This document shows positions 36,033 through 45,117 of a stretch of 64,000 nucleotides of DNA, piece after piece (positions within the stretch are counted from its first letter, which is position 1; each line of letters opens with the position of its first letter). The notes under the pieces were generated by a model that made no database searches, had not been told where the DNA came from, and saw nothing but the letters and a program-made list of their open reading frames with translations. Source of the DNA: Agrobacterium rosae. GTDB lineage: Bacteria > Pseudomonadota > Alphaproteobacteria > Rhizobiales > Rhizobiaceae. Position numbers and translations under genes: made by a program. The stretch spans positions 62,001-126,000 of the forward strand of contig NZ_NXEJ01000012.1 in assembly GCF_002915175.1 (NCBI RefSeq), in the 5' to 3' direction.

Positions 36033-36611
36033 ATGAACTGGGTTAGGTTTAGCTATCTGAATGCCGTCAGGAGTATTGAGCGCGCCTACCGTGAAAGCAT
36101 CAAGGCCTTTGAAGCTGAAGGAGCGACATCGGAACAGCGCTGGCAGCGGCTGCGGTCGGAGCCTAACTTCGACGCAGATGATGAAGAGACCCGATACCAA
36201 GCTGAACACCTTGGCGAGATCGCGCTCCAGTCGGAGCAATCGATCAAAGCCGTTCGCGAAGCGTTCGCGCTGATCCTTTACCACTACTGGGAGCATCAAG
36301 CCTGCTTCCATCTAAGCATAATGCGTTACAATCAGGACAAGGTCTTCGACAGGGCCTCCGATTTCTTCAAAATCGACAAGGTCGGGATAGATCGGTTACG
36401 CCAGATTGTGAATGTCCTCAAACATGGGAATGTCGAGCTTGTCGGAAATGAGCCAGAGCTATTCGACCCGTCCCTTATACCCCAGAACCCACCCAACGTA
36501 TGTGAGGTTGGGCCAGAAGCATTTCATTATCGAAGTGCATTTCGCCTCTCTGCCGCTGACCTCGACGCAGCGTTCGTAGCCATTAAAGCCTCAGGTCCGT
36601 CTGGTGAATAA
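36033..36611 (+). CDS. Partner of the HEPN/Toprim protein, possibly HEPN-like
   Basis: A 192-residue, mostly helical protein. A candidate HEPN-type basic motif is RLRQIVNVLKHG (Arg...His) near residue 130, and the first half (EQSIKAVREAFALILYHYWEHQ) is consistent with a four-helix HEPN core, but the Arg-His spacing is longer than the classic Rx4-6H. GGAGGCGAG precedes the ATG. The tight spacing to the Toprim gene suggests a two-gene system. Function not established. Confidence 0.6.
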   Translation: MNWVRFSYLNAVRSIERAYRESIKAFEAEGATSEQRWQRLRSEPNFDADDEETRYQAEHLGEIALQSEQSIKAVREAFALILYHYWEHQACFHLSIMRYNQDKVFDRASDFFKIDKVGIDRLRQIVNVLKHGNVELVGNEPELFDPSLIPQNPPNVCEVGPEAFHYRSAFRLSAADLDAAFVAIKASGPSGE

Positions 36612-36773
36612 CCCTAGCATACTGGCAATGGATGAAACCATCCGAGACATTCACCGGGACGCTCGTCGGTCAGCATATCGACACCCGACATTGATGTGAA
36701 AACAGAGTGCGATGGAGAGAGTTTCGGGTCTGCCGTCCGTATCGGTCGATTTATCGCCCCACGGCTATATCAT

Positions 36774-37877
36774 TTAAACATCGCGCGCGTGCCATGGCGC
36801 GACGCTAATCATATGCGGTTCGGTTTCCACCGACATCACCTCGGCTTCCACGAGCACTTGCAGGGTCGTGGCCCATCGCTCCCCGGTCTCGTTCAAATCG
36901 ACAGCGAGGCGATGTTCGATCATCTCGCCCCCGCCCATGTCACCGTAGGAATACCTTTCGTTGCCAAGATCAAGTAGGCACTCTCCATCGAATTCTTCGT
37001 CATCCAGCTCGTCGCCGGTAGAGGTGTCGGTGACGGAGAAACTCTCGTGCCACACTTGGAAGGGGATTCCGTCGAAGTCTTCGTCCGTTTCAGACCACCT
37101 GACCGGCATTGCCTCGAGCGCCGGGTTGAAGGCCAGGTAGGGGAAAGCCGAGGATAAATCACCCATAGAGAATTGCCAGTGGGTCCGAAATGGCTCCCAT
37201 TCTCCCTCCGGAGATTTGCTCTCGAAATACACTTCGGTCCGCATCTTCGACATCCATTTGATGACTATCAGACGAGCACTCCGTCCTTCCTCTCTGCAGT
37301 TATTCAGCCAATGAACCACAGAGGAATCGCGAAGGAAGCGAGCAATGCCCGTCTCCTCCTCACGTCGCAAAGTGCTCCTAAGAACGGGGACGAGGTTGCG
37401 GTCCAGCACAATTCGGAAGAAATGCTCGTCGAGAACATTCCTCTTGTCGACCTTTACGCGCACCGTTTTCTGATCAAGGCGAAGTATCTCCTCACCGTAG
37501 TTGCGCTCCACCCATTTCTGCAGATCAATAGCGAGGAAAAGATCGGCGCTTTCCACATAGACAGCAAGATACGTTGGCTGGATATTGAGGTACCAGAACC
37601 TCAAATGGGCGACGTCGAGGTCAAGGACGACCTCTCCCGACTTCTGATAGTCGGCAAGGGCCAATGTGCCGGCCATGATTCCTTTCATCTGAAACCAGAT
37701 CAATGCAGGGGTGACGATTTTGCCGTCACCAGCTTGGTTTGTGCGCGTCAACTGCAGACCAATGTCCCTGCCAGCACGATCGCGTTCATACTCGACAAAC
37801 AAGCCATGCGGAGCTGCCAGCGCCCGGAATTTGCCCATGTAGTTATTCTCGAAATCATCGCGAGCGCCAATCTTCAC
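36774..37877 (-). CDS. DUF4365-type protein (putative PD-(D/E)XK nuclease)
   Basis: A 367-residue protein whose N-terminal 150 residues follow the DUF4365 pattern: Asp 38 in GRDIGLQL, FQMKG at 62-66 (Gln-x-Lys), then HLRFWYLNIQPTYLAVY. This is a restriction-endonuclease-like core found in defence islands. The C-terminal 200 residues are not recognised and are acidic. Start is a GTG with AAGGGG seven bases upstream; an ATG 13 codons later is the alternative. It overlaps the end of a short upstream frame, suggesting coupling. Confidence 0.65.
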   Translation of the reverse strand: MKIGARDDFENNYMGKFRALAAPHGLFVEYERDRAGRDIGLQLTRTNQAGDGKIVTPALIWFQMKGIMAGTLALADYQKSGEVVLDLDVAHLRFWYLNIQPTYLAVYVESADLFLAIDLQKWVERNYGEEILRLDQKTVRVKVDKRNVLDEHFFRIVLDRNLVPVLRSTLRREEETGIARFLRDSSVVHWLNNCREEGRSARLIVIKWMSKMRTEVYFESKSPEGEWEPFRTHWQFSMGDLSSAFPYLAFNPALEAMPVRWSETDEDFDGIPFQVWHESFSVTDTSTGDELDDEEFDGECLLDLGNERYSYGDMGGGEMIEHRLAVDLNETGERWATTLQVLVEAEVMSVETEPHMISVAPWHARDV

Positions 37878-38001
37878 GCCGGTCCCCTTGCTCTCTACCG
37901 TCAGGCATCAAGGGAACAACCATAACTTGTTCAATGTCCAAAGTCTCAAACATAGAATTTTCGAGGTTGCCAAACTCCAGAAGTGACTTCGTATCTGCCA
38001 T
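37855..38001 (-). CDS. Possible short upstream gene coupled to the DUF4365 gene
   Basis: A 48-residue frame (MADTKSLLEFGNLENSMFETLDIEQVMVV...) whose stop overlaps the start of the DUF4365 gene by 23 bases. Composition is protein-like, and it is the only frame between the DUF4365 gene and the divergent Gabija-like operon. It might be a leader peptide or a small partner. No clear ribosome-binding site was seen. Confidence 0.4.
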   Translation of the reverse strand: MADTKSLLEFGNLENSMFETLDIEQVMVVPLMPDGREQGDRREDWRSR

Positions 38002-38248
38002 CGCCGTTCTTCGTGGGTCACAAGGCGTCGCTCGCAGTTGGCAATCGCACGTTGCCGATCGGCCGGCCCTAAGCATCGCATTGTTTCAGACATGGTCGAT
38101 GACCTGAATAAAACACGGCCAATACGCAAGCAAAACCGAGTGCAACCACAGAACAAGGGTGAAAGACAAAATTCGTTCGTGGATTGCGAACGTGGGATGT
38201 CGAGGATCTCTGTTTGATCGGCTACAGTCTTGGCATTTGGGGGATTCG

Positions 38249-40300
38249 ATGTACTTAAGAAAAATAAAGCTCGCAAATTTCCGTTCGTTTCAGGAGACGG
38301 AGATTGAGCTTCAAAAAGACCTCACGGTTTTCGTTGGCGAAAATAACGGCGGCAAAAGTAACGCAATCGATGCGATACGGCTTTTGACGATACCGCTTGG
38401 TGGCCGCCGCGAGATATACTGCGAAGGAACCGATATTCGCTTTCAAAGCACGCGGCCGGACTTCGAGATCGTCGGCGAGTTCGAGGAACTGTCCACCGGC
38501 CAGCAAGGCCGTCTAATCTCAGCGGCTACGGACGTCTCTCTTACGCGCGCCGCGTTCGGACTGAACTTCTCAGCGGACCGCCTTGGCGCTAGGCCAACGT
38601 TATGGGCGGGAAAAGATGGCAACACGCCCGAGCCGGGTTGTCATGAGATGATACGCCACGTCTATCTTCCCACCCTAAGAGATGCGAAGCGATCGCTCGC
38701 GTCCGGAAACCCGACCCGGATCATGGCTCTCCTCACGCATTTTCTCGATGGGTCGTCGCCAGCGGAACTGGCAAAGGATCTGGCGCGCACTCAATCGCAC
38801 GATGTGCTTCAAAAGGTTGATGGTGCGGTCGACAAGGGACTGCAAGCCCTGACTTCCGGCGTGCGGCGGCAAACCGCTTCTCTTGGGTTTGCATCGGATG
38901 AAGCACTGGTCGACATCGCTCGCGACCTTCGCTTTAAACTCGCTGATCACGGCGTGGATCCGGAAGATCTGCGGTATTCAGGACATGGTTATGCTAACTT
39001 GCTGTTCATGGCGACCATTGCGGTGGAACTCGAAAAGGTTCGGACGGCCGATCTAACCCTTTTTCTGGTGGAGGAGCCGGAAGCACACCTGCACCCTCAG
39101 CTACAGGCTGCCGTCCTGTCGTTTCTTCGCGATCAGGCTGCCCATTCTAGGTCGTCTCCTCCTGATGATGGATCCTTGGCCGGAGAGCTTCAAGTTGTCG
39201 TCGCGACACACTCACCAAACCTATCGGCGTGGGTGGCCAACGAGAGACTGGTCTTGTTCAAGTCAGTCGCAGTGCCAGTACCTCCCTCGGATAGTGAAAA
39301 AGCGGAGCCCGAGCCACAGCTGGCCGACGCGGCTGTAATCGAGAGCAGTGCGGCATCCGAGACGTCCTCCCCTGGCGAGTTGAAGGAAGGTGTTGTCGAC
39401 GCGACAATGACGGCCGCAGCGATGCGCAGATCGACGCGCGTCATTCCGCTTTGCCAACTTCCCCTTGACGACGGTGAACGCCGGAAAATCGATCGTTATC
39501 TCGACGTCACCAAGGCTGCCCTCCTGTTCGGTGGTCGCGTGCTTCTCGTAGAAGGTATTGCGGAGGCTTTGTTGCTTCCCATTGTCGCGAAACACCACAC
39601 GTTGAAAAGTCACCCGGAAAAGCTGCGGCTATTCATGTCGACTGTCTTCGTGCCCATCGACGGTGTCGATTTTGCTCCGTACATAAAGTTGCTGCTGACA
39701 TCGATCAACGACGCACGCATAGCCGATCGACTTGTTGTTATGACCGACGGCGACAGAGCGGTCGACGAGGATAAAGATGAAGAAGACGACGGCGCTGCGC
39801 AGGACGAGATAAACGAGAGCGCGGGTGTCGGTCCATCACCTATATCGGAAGACAACGGTGAAAGCGCCTTAGTCCGAGAAGAGGTCGCGCAAGCGCTCAA
39901 GAGGGAGGAGGATGAAGGTGACACCCAGGCGAAAACCGTCGATCCCGTTATACCTGGAGAGCGGCGGAAGAAAGAATTCGATGATCTGGCGACGTCGCTT
40001 GGAGGCATTGATCACTTCAGGGCGATAACCAGCATCTACTCCCTGGAAACCGAACTGATCGAGGCTGGAAACGTCGACATTCTCCGAAACGTGTACCTCG
40101 ATCTTCATCCAAGGTCGCGGCGAAAGTGGGATAAGGCTGTCGCATTGTCGGGCGACGCGCGAGCAAAGGCGATCCACAAAATTTTCAAGACGACCCGGAA
40201 AGGCGATTTTGCCCAGATGCTGGCCAAGCGAATTGAGGATGGCGAGGCGTTCAAGGTTCCGGCTTACATTGGCGACGCGATTGAGGCCGTGGTCTCGTGA
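38249..40300 (+). CDS. gajA: OLD-family ATPase/Toprim nuclease (GajA-like)
   Basis: A 683-residue OLD nuclease. N-terminal ABC-type ATPase: LANFRSFQETEIEL, Walker A GENNGGKS at 30-37, signature-like YSGHGYANLLFMATI, Walker B LFLVEEPEAHLHPQ, then VVVATHSPNLSAWV. The C-terminal Toprim nuclease has LLVEGIAEALLLPI and LVVMTDGDRA. A long acidic insert follows the Toprim Asp (DEDKDEEDDGAAQDE and beyond, about 60 residues), making it longer than typical GajA. The ATG at 38249 has TTGGGGG upstream. It overlaps the helicase gene by four bases (GTGA). OLD plus UvrD helicase in tandem is the Gabija anti-phage system. Confidence 0.85.
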   Translation: MYLRKIKLANFRSFQETEIELQKDLTVFVGENNGGKSNAIDAIRLLTIPLGGRREIYCEGTDIRFQSTRPDFEIVGEFEELSTGQQGRLISAATDVSLTRAAFGLNFSADRLGARPTLWAGKDGNTPEPGCHEMIRHVYLPTLRDAKRSLASGNPTRIMALLTHFLDGSSPAELAKDLARTQSHDVLQKVDGAVDKGLQALTSGVRRQTASLGFASDEALVDIARDLRFKLADHGVDPEDLRYSGHGYANLLFMATIAVELEKVRTADLTLFLVEEPEAHLHPQLQAAVLSFLRDQAAHSRSSPPDDGSLAGELQVVVATHSPNLSAWVANERLVLFKSVAVPVPPSDSEKAEPEPQLADAAVIESSAASETSSPGELKEGVVDATMTAAAMRRSTRVIPLCQLPLDDGERRKIDRYLDVTKAALLFGGRVLLVEGIAEALLLPIVAKHHTLKSHPEKLRLFMSTVFVPIDGVDFAPYIKLLLTSINDARIADRLVVMTDGDRAVDEDKDEEDDGAAQDEINESAGVGPSPISEDNGESALVREEVAQALKREEDEGDTQAKTVDPVIPGERRKKEFDDLATSLGGIDHFRAITSIYSLETELIEAGNVDILRNVYLDLHPRSRRKWDKAVALSGDARAKAIHKIFKTTRKGDFAQMLAKRIEDGEAFKVPAYIGDAIEAVVS

Positions 40301-42036
40301 ACCAGAAATCTTTCACACCGACTGAAGAACAGAGGATTATTATCAACCATACCGGGTCGGCGTTCATCACCGCCTGCCCTGGGGCGGGAAAAACACGCAC
40401 GCTCGTCGAGCGCGCGAGGACAGTACTGCAAGACGGGGAACATCGCCGCGGTGTTGCATTTCTCTCATTTACAAACGCGGCGGTCGAGGAGCTCGAAGCC
40501 CGCCTCAGAGGCTTACGCGTCCTGCCAGCGCCGCTCTTCCCAAGCTTCCTCGGAACATTCGATCGCTTTCTCTGGCAGTTCTTCATTCAACCGTTCGGTA
40601 TTCCGGGCATCGCCGTTTTACCCCGTCTCGTTCCAGACAAATCCGACTGGGAAATAGTGCCGTTCCCAAATGCTCAACCACTCGCTTTTCGCCTCTTCGA
40701 TAGACAGACCGGAGACGCCGATGAAGACTCGTTGAAAGAAGCGGGTTTCGATGTTGAGACACGCAACATAAACGCATGGGAAACCGCTGCGATCCGCACC
40801 CAGAAAAATGCTCTGAGCAAGGGGATGATCGACTTTGACGATGTGCGTTGGATCGTGTCACAGCGCTTGGGAGATAGCAGTTTTCGAGAGCGCGTAGGAA
40901 AGGCGCTGGCCGCCCGCTTTTTCGAGGTAATTGTCGACGAGGCTCAGGACTGCAATCCCGCGGATCTTGACATAGTCGCATGGTTGAGGACGGCCGGAAT
41001 CGCGATCAAAGTCATCTGCGATCCGCACCAATCGATCTACCAGTTTCGGGGCGGCGTCGCAGATGAGCTGATAAAATTTGCGAAGACGTTTCCTGATGAT
41101 CAGCAGCTATCGATGACCGGAAATTTTAGATCATCGCCCGCGATCTGCGCAGCAGTCGTGGCCCTCAAGCCACCTGGGGGCGTGGCAACAGTCGACAAGC
41201 CGCTTGGCCCGCACAAACATGACAGCACGCCGGTTCACATCCTGTCCTACCCGGGTACGAAAGTCACGTCGGCGATAGGCGCAGCATATCAGAAGATAGT
41301 CGAGGAGTACGAAATCCCATTAGAGGTCACACCGTTAATCGCCTCGACACGACCAACCGGAAATAATGCCATCGGGCAACCGACCGTTGGCCGAACCAAG
41401 GAAATGACGTTGCTTCTAGCAGAGGCGGCGATGCAATATCATTTTGCTTTTGCGTCAGGAAACCGCAAGGAGGCGCTCGTCAATCTGCATCGAACCGTAC
41501 TGTACGTCCAAGAAAAGATCCCATCGCTCGGCAGCTATCACGCCCACGTCGCCGAGACGAACCTTGACGATGGTCGGTGGCGTCCTGCACTTATTGCGAT
41601 AGCAAACGGCCTGGTTGTGCGCGAAGGCGAAACAGCGGAGGACTGGCTCGCGCGCGCGCGATCCGTCCTCAGCACCGGTCTCGTCGGCACGCGGAAAATT
41701 GGCCAGAGATTGAGGAGGCATAACAACCTCGAGACAGTCCTTTCTCAGCCGCCTCTCCGATCATCTCCAGCGAGAACAATCCATTCGGTAAAGGGTATGG
41801 AGTTTCCAGGGGTTTGCGTGGTTATGACCACTCAGACAAGTGGTGGAATCCTCGACTTTCTTAAGGGAAGTCCGGCCGCGAAATGGGAAGAAGATGCTCG
41901 AAAAATTTACGTTGCGGCCTCTCGCGCTGAACGGCTTCTCGTGATCGCCATTCCGCATAGCCGTGTAGTGCGTTTAAAAGCTTTGCTCGAAAAACACGGC
42001 TGTAGCGTGGACGTGACAGAACTGGCGAGGGATTGA
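40297..42036 (+). CDS. gajB: UvrD/Rep-family helicase (GajB-like)
   Basis: A 579-residue superfamily 1A helicase: Walker A ACPGAGKTRTL near residue 28, motif Ia AFLSFTNAAVEEL, motif II EVIVDEAQD, motif III ICDPHQSIYQFRG, motif IV GNFRSSPAI, motif V HSVKGMEFPGVCVV and motif VI YVAASRAERLLVIA. All are intact. GTG start overlapping the nuclease stop. In Gabija the helicase-like subunit senses DNA ends and nucleotide depletion and works with the nuclease. Its own stop overlaps the start of a third gene, unlike the standard two-gene system. Confidence 0.87.
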   Translation: MNQKSFTPTEEQRIIINHTGSAFITACPGAGKTRTLVERARTVLQDGEHRRGVAFLSFTNAAVEELEARLRGLRVLPAPLFPSFLGTFDRFLWQFFIQPFGIPGIAVLPRLVPDKSDWEIVPFPNAQPLAFRLFDRQTGDADEDSLKEAGFDVETRNINAWETAAIRTQKNALSKGMIDFDDVRWIVSQRLGDSSFRERVGKALAARFFEVIVDEAQDCNPADLDIVAWLRTAGIAIKVICDPHQSIYQFRGGVADELIKFAKTFPDDQQLSMTGNFRSSPAICAAVVALKPPGGVATVDKPLGPHKHDSTPVHILSYPGTKVTSAIGAAYQKIVEEYEIPLEVTPLIASTRPTGNNAIGQPTVGRTKEMTLLLAEAAMQYHFAFASGNRKEALVNLHRTVLYVQEKIPSLGSYHAHVAETNLDDGRWRPALIAIANGLVVREGETAEDWLARARSVLSTGLVGTRKIGQRLRRHNNLETVLSQPPLRSSPARTIHSVKGMEFPGVCVVMTTQTSGGILDFLKGSPAAKWEEDARKIYVAASRAERLLVIAIPHSRVVRLKALLEKHGCSVDVTELARD

Positions 42037-42953
42037 TGAATTACCAATGGTCTACATGCGAGCGGACGGGGTTGATGTTACCTGGGAACGAGGATCGCGA
42101 GATAGCCGAAGATCCCTTACTCCGTGGCAACGTCCCAAGAGACGTTTTCTGTTATCCGCGCGTAAATTCCTGGCGGAAGACAATCTGGTCACTCCTTGGC
42201 GATGTGATCACCCACGACGTCAAACTCGCATTCAAGGAAGCGCCCCCAGAGTTTGTCGTATCGGATGACCTAAGCTGGCTGGACGACCTGATTTTTGGAG
42301 TGACGGGAGAGCTCGGGGACATTAAAGAGCTTACCGCTCAGCGCCTCCGGCAGAAATTCCGCTTTTTTCGCGCGGCCCACGGTACCCGAACGAATGATTT
42401 GGCTCAGTTCTATAACAACGGCCTGCGCTTTCTCCGCTCTGATGAAGTCGAAGATCGAGCAAGATCCCTTTTTCTGAACGGCAAACTCAGATTCGCGACT
42501 GAGGAACGACTGCAGCTCGCTATCAACGAGATAGACGCCCGAAAAGTGACGGGTGGCCGGGAGGGCCGGCTATATTTTTGCGCTGACGAGCGCAATCTAA
42601 TTACCAGCTCTGGCAGCTCGGGCCACTATCTCGTCTATGGAAGTGAATATCTCTACTGCCTCGGCATAGGTCTAGGCAACAGCTCAGAAATAAAGCGAAT
42701 TCTGAAAGAGATCGGACGTCCGACATTGTTCATTTGTGACGTCCCAATGTCTCAGGTCAGAGATTACACACTACAAGAGTTTGCAGGCTTGATCCTAGAG
42801 ATTCTGTTCTGCGAGCTGGTGGACGAATTGCAGCCTTATGCACTCAGCCCCGGGGCGGGAAGCGGTTTCAGCCTATCAAGCGATCTGTCTCCGGATTGCA
42901 TAGTAGGCCATTACCACCCTGACACGGTGCACGATCCGCTTTGGTCGGCTTAA
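42036..42953 (+). CDS. Third gene of the Gabija-like operon, ADP-ribosyltransferase-like pattern
   Basis: A 305-residue protein whose ATG shares its first base with the helicase stop (TGATG), so it is translated as part of the same operon. Residues 105-210 show an order of motifs like H-Y-E type ADP-ribosyltransferases: AAHGTRT (His 115), YNNGLRF, GRLYFCADE (Tyr 180) and HYLVYGSEYL (Glu 204). The rest is not recognised. If the reading is right, it would be a toxin-like effector or a modifying enzyme attached to Gabija. The fold assignment is my inference and needs structure-based testing. Confidence 0.7.
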   Translation: MNYQWSTCERTGLMLPGNEDREIAEDPLLRGNVPRDVFCYPRVNSWRKTIWSLLGDVITHDVKLAFKEAPPEFVVSDDLSWLDDLIFGVTGELGDIKELTAQRLRQKFRFFRAAHGTRTNDLAQFYNNGLRFLRSDEVEDRARSLFLNGKLRFATEERLQLAINEIDARKVTGGREGRLYFCADERNLITSSGSSGHYLVYGSEYLYCLGIGLGNSSEIKRILKEIGRPTLFICDVPMSQVRDYTLQEFAGLILEILFCELVDELQPYALSPGAGSGFSLSSDLSPDCIVGHYHPDTVHDPLWSA

Positions 42954-42963
42954 CCGCCTTCGG

Positions 42964-43524
42964 CTATCCATGCGCCAGATCGTTGCGGAGGCGATTCAAG
43001 GCCGGCTGCTGTCGGCCGATTAGTCTGTCAACAATGGAACCACCAGTTCGCAGAACGAGCGAGATCTGGCCGTCGGTTAAACCATCGTCCATCACCATGT
43101 ATTTTAGCATCTGGGCCAATGTCACCTTCTCGGAAAATGCCGAGCCGGCTAGTGCTGCCTCTGATCGCCTCTTGCTCAGTATCGAACCTTTGTAAACCTC
43201 AGTTAAAGCCGATTCCAGCGCGGTCCATCCGACGAGTTCACCTGCCTTGAACAGATCTGCATCAATCCAAGCTAAAAGATGAAGCTTGAGCGCCCGATTA
43301 AACTTTGCAGTTACGATTCTGGGGACAGCCTTATGAAGGGAAAAGGACAGGAACATCGTCCGCCATTCCCAGTAGTCGTCAAAACTCACGAAGCCGCCTG
43401 GGTTTCCCGCAATCGGCCAAGCAATAGACCTTACACCGGGGAAGGCCCCGGCTGCGATATCAACCCTTTCGTACGGATCTTCTTCCACGGCACCTTGCAG
43501 ATCAAATTCCCTATCTTCATCCAT
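42964..43524 (-). CDS. HEPN-motif protein convergent to the Gabija-like operon
   Basis: A 186-residue, helical protein ending in ALNRLRNDLAHG, whose RNDLAH is a classic HEPN Rx4H ribonuclease motif placed at the very C-terminus. The N-terminal half contains WPIAGNPGGFVSFDDYWEW and is not recognised. The ATG at 43524 is chosen; a TTG at 43566 is possible. The stop lies 11 bases from the stop of the third Gabija-operon gene, on the opposite strand. It may be an independent RNase toxin or regulator. Confidence 0.6.
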   Translation of the reverse strand: MDEDREFDLQGAVEEDPYERVDIAAGAFPGVRSIAWPIAGNPGGFVSFDDYWEWRTMFLSFSLHKAVPRIVTAKFNRALKLHLLAWIDADLFKAGELVGWTALESALTEVYKGSILSKRRSEAALAGSAFSEKVTLAQMLKYMVMDDGLTDGQISLVLRTGGSIVDRLIGRQQPALNRLRNDLAHG

Positions 43525-43736
43525 GGAATGAACTTTCTCAGCAAGTGCAGAGGTAACTGGGAACAACCAGCTTACTCTCCAATGGACAGACGCAAATCAC
43601 AGGCAGAGCTACACCTGTTAATAGTTGTGGATTCATCGTCGCCATTTAACAAGCTCGACATGATCAGGGTTTGAGCTAGAACCACACTCGTGGCCTATTG
43701 TCACCTGGGTGTTTAAACGGAGCGGGACTCAGCGTG

Positions 43737-43955
43737 ATGAGTGAGATCAACTATAATCATCGACACAAAGCATCCGGGACCATGATTTCCGGCAGCTCCG
43801 ACGGCTATCTGACGGTAAAGGACATCCAAGACGCGATCGCGCATCTGCCTGATGACGCCGAAGTGATATTTGGCACCTGCGAACATGGTGATCCATTACG
43901 GTTCGGCAGATTTAAAATGAGGGGAGATAATCTCCTCCAGATCGAGTTCAGCTAA
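43737..43955 (+). CDS. Small hypothetical protein, first gene of a four-gene operon
   Basis: A 72-residue protein (SEINYNHRHKASGTMISG... YLTVKDIQDAIAHLPDDAEVIFGTCEHGD). The TVKDIQDAIAHLPDDAEVIF segment resembles short regulatory or adaptor domains, but no family is recognised. An upstream TTG start at 43698 is also open. Its stop overlaps the next ATG by one base (TAATG). Confidence 0.6.
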   Translation: MSEINYNHRHKASGTMISGSSDGYLTVKDIQDAIAHLPDDAEVIFGTCEHGDPLRFGRFKMRGDNLLQIEFS

Positions 43956-44248
43956 TGCGAGAACCACCGTCCATCATCAAAGCGATAAATGCTTTGAAGG
44001 CAGCGAGTTTCGACGAGCCCATAACACGCATCCCATTTATCAGCGCGGATATGGCAGAGCGTCTCGTGGCGAAGGGTTATGCGGCGCGGACACCTTGGTC
44101 AAAAGATGCGAGTGTGGGGTGCTACCGCCTAACCAAAGCAGGCTTCGCCGCGTTGGAAGAGAAGCTTCGGCCAGCGCCGAGGCTCACAACATTGACGCCG
44201 AGGTTGGCGACATTGCCGCCCCGTCTGAGAACACTCGACGACGATTAG
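43955..44248 (+). CDS. Small winged-helix-like protein with a C-terminal repeat
   Basis: A 97-residue protein. Residues 25-70 (ISADMAERLVAKGYAARTPW, then GCYRLTKAGFAALEEKL) look like a winged-helix or DprA-type small DNA-binding domain. The C-terminus has a three-fold PRL-x-TL-x repeat, with 21-base periodicity in the DNA. It is coupled to the gene before it and lies 32 bases ahead of the next one. It may be the regulator of the operon. Confidence 0.6.
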   Translation: MREPPSIIKAINALKAASFDEPITRIPFISADMAERLVAKGYAARTPWSKDASVGCYRLTKAGFAALEEKLRPAPRLTTLTPRLATLPPRLRTLDDD

Positions 44249-44280
44249 GTGATGAGAGTGCAAATTTAATCGGGGGCAGC

Positions 44281-45117
44281 ATGGAACAGATTGAATATCT
44301 CTATGACGACGTGGCTGCTGCGAAATCGTTCGTTCTCTCACTCAAACTAAAAGTCATACGCGAACGCTTCTCCTCCTTGCAGGATTGGAACCCCGATAAT
44401 TGCGTCCTAGCGATGGTCCGCGGGAGGCCAGTCGCGCTTGCTGACTGTAACCGAACGGAGGACGGCTTGGGCGCAATTTGCGGGCTGATTTCACGTCCCG
44501 GCTTCGGTGGATATGCCGTCTGTGCCCTGTCGGCTTTGAAGCGCCGTACACGACTTCAACATTGGGCTGCAGGGATTCGTGAACCCAACCCAGCAGTGCT
44601 CGGGATTGCGCGCCGTTTCCTTGACGAATTATATGATCAGGGGGCTTGGGAAATTGCGAACGAGCTAATGCTTGTGCATGGCCCGCTCGGTCATTTGAGG
44701 CCGACGCCGCTCGTTATTTCAACCTTTCACCTCAAGCACCTGGGCCTTCCTCCGATTGGGACCTGGAGTTCATCAACCAAACGCCATCTACTGGAAGCTG
44801 CCCGAGCGCCGGGGACCGTGAATCTAGTCTCACCGTCGGGTGATGGTTTGGGGCCGTTGTTGATGACCTTCGCTTTCGAAATTGCCGACACACCAGGCAG
44901 AGCGAGGCTTGGTATGACGCGCACTATGATGTTCATGATGATGGCTATGCACGGCATAACCGTCCCGGAAAAACTAATGCGTAAGTTCATGATTCCCTCC
45001 GCTCCACGGGATTTCCAGCAGAGCGTCGATAAAGCCCTCTCGTTATTGGATGATTCAGGGCCGTCGCTGTTCTCGCCACAGAAAATGGACATGAGGATCG
45101 CGAGGAGAAATCTGTGA
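44281..45117 (+). CDS. Hypothetical protein, third gene of the four-gene operon
   Basis: A 278-residue protein with GGGGGCAGC before the ATG. No family recognised. Visible features: a small-residue-rich segment LGAICGLISRPGFGGYAVCAL, and a Met-rich hydrophobic stretch TRTMMFMMMAMHGI near residue 220 that is too short to be a sure membrane span. It overlaps the following nuclease gene by four bases (GTGA), so the two products probably work together. Confidence 0.6.
   Translation: MEQIEYLYDDVAAAKSFVLSLKLKVIRERFSSLQDWNPDNCVLAMVRGRPVALADCNRTEDGLGAICGLISRPGFGGYAVCALSALKRRTRLQHWAAGIREPNPAVLGIARRFLDELYDQGAWEIANELMLVHGPLGHLRPTPLVISTFHLKHLGLPPIGTWSSSTKRHLLEAARAPGTVNLVSPSGDGLGPLLMTFAFEIADTPGRARLGMTRTMMFMMMAMHGITVPEKLMRKFMIPSAPRDFQQSVDKALSLLDDSGPSLFSPQKMDMRIARRNL

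Noticed and set aside
43955-44248. CRISPR-like periodicity of 21 bases
   Set aside because: It is an in-frame protein repeat (three units of PRL-x-TL-x), with no spacers.
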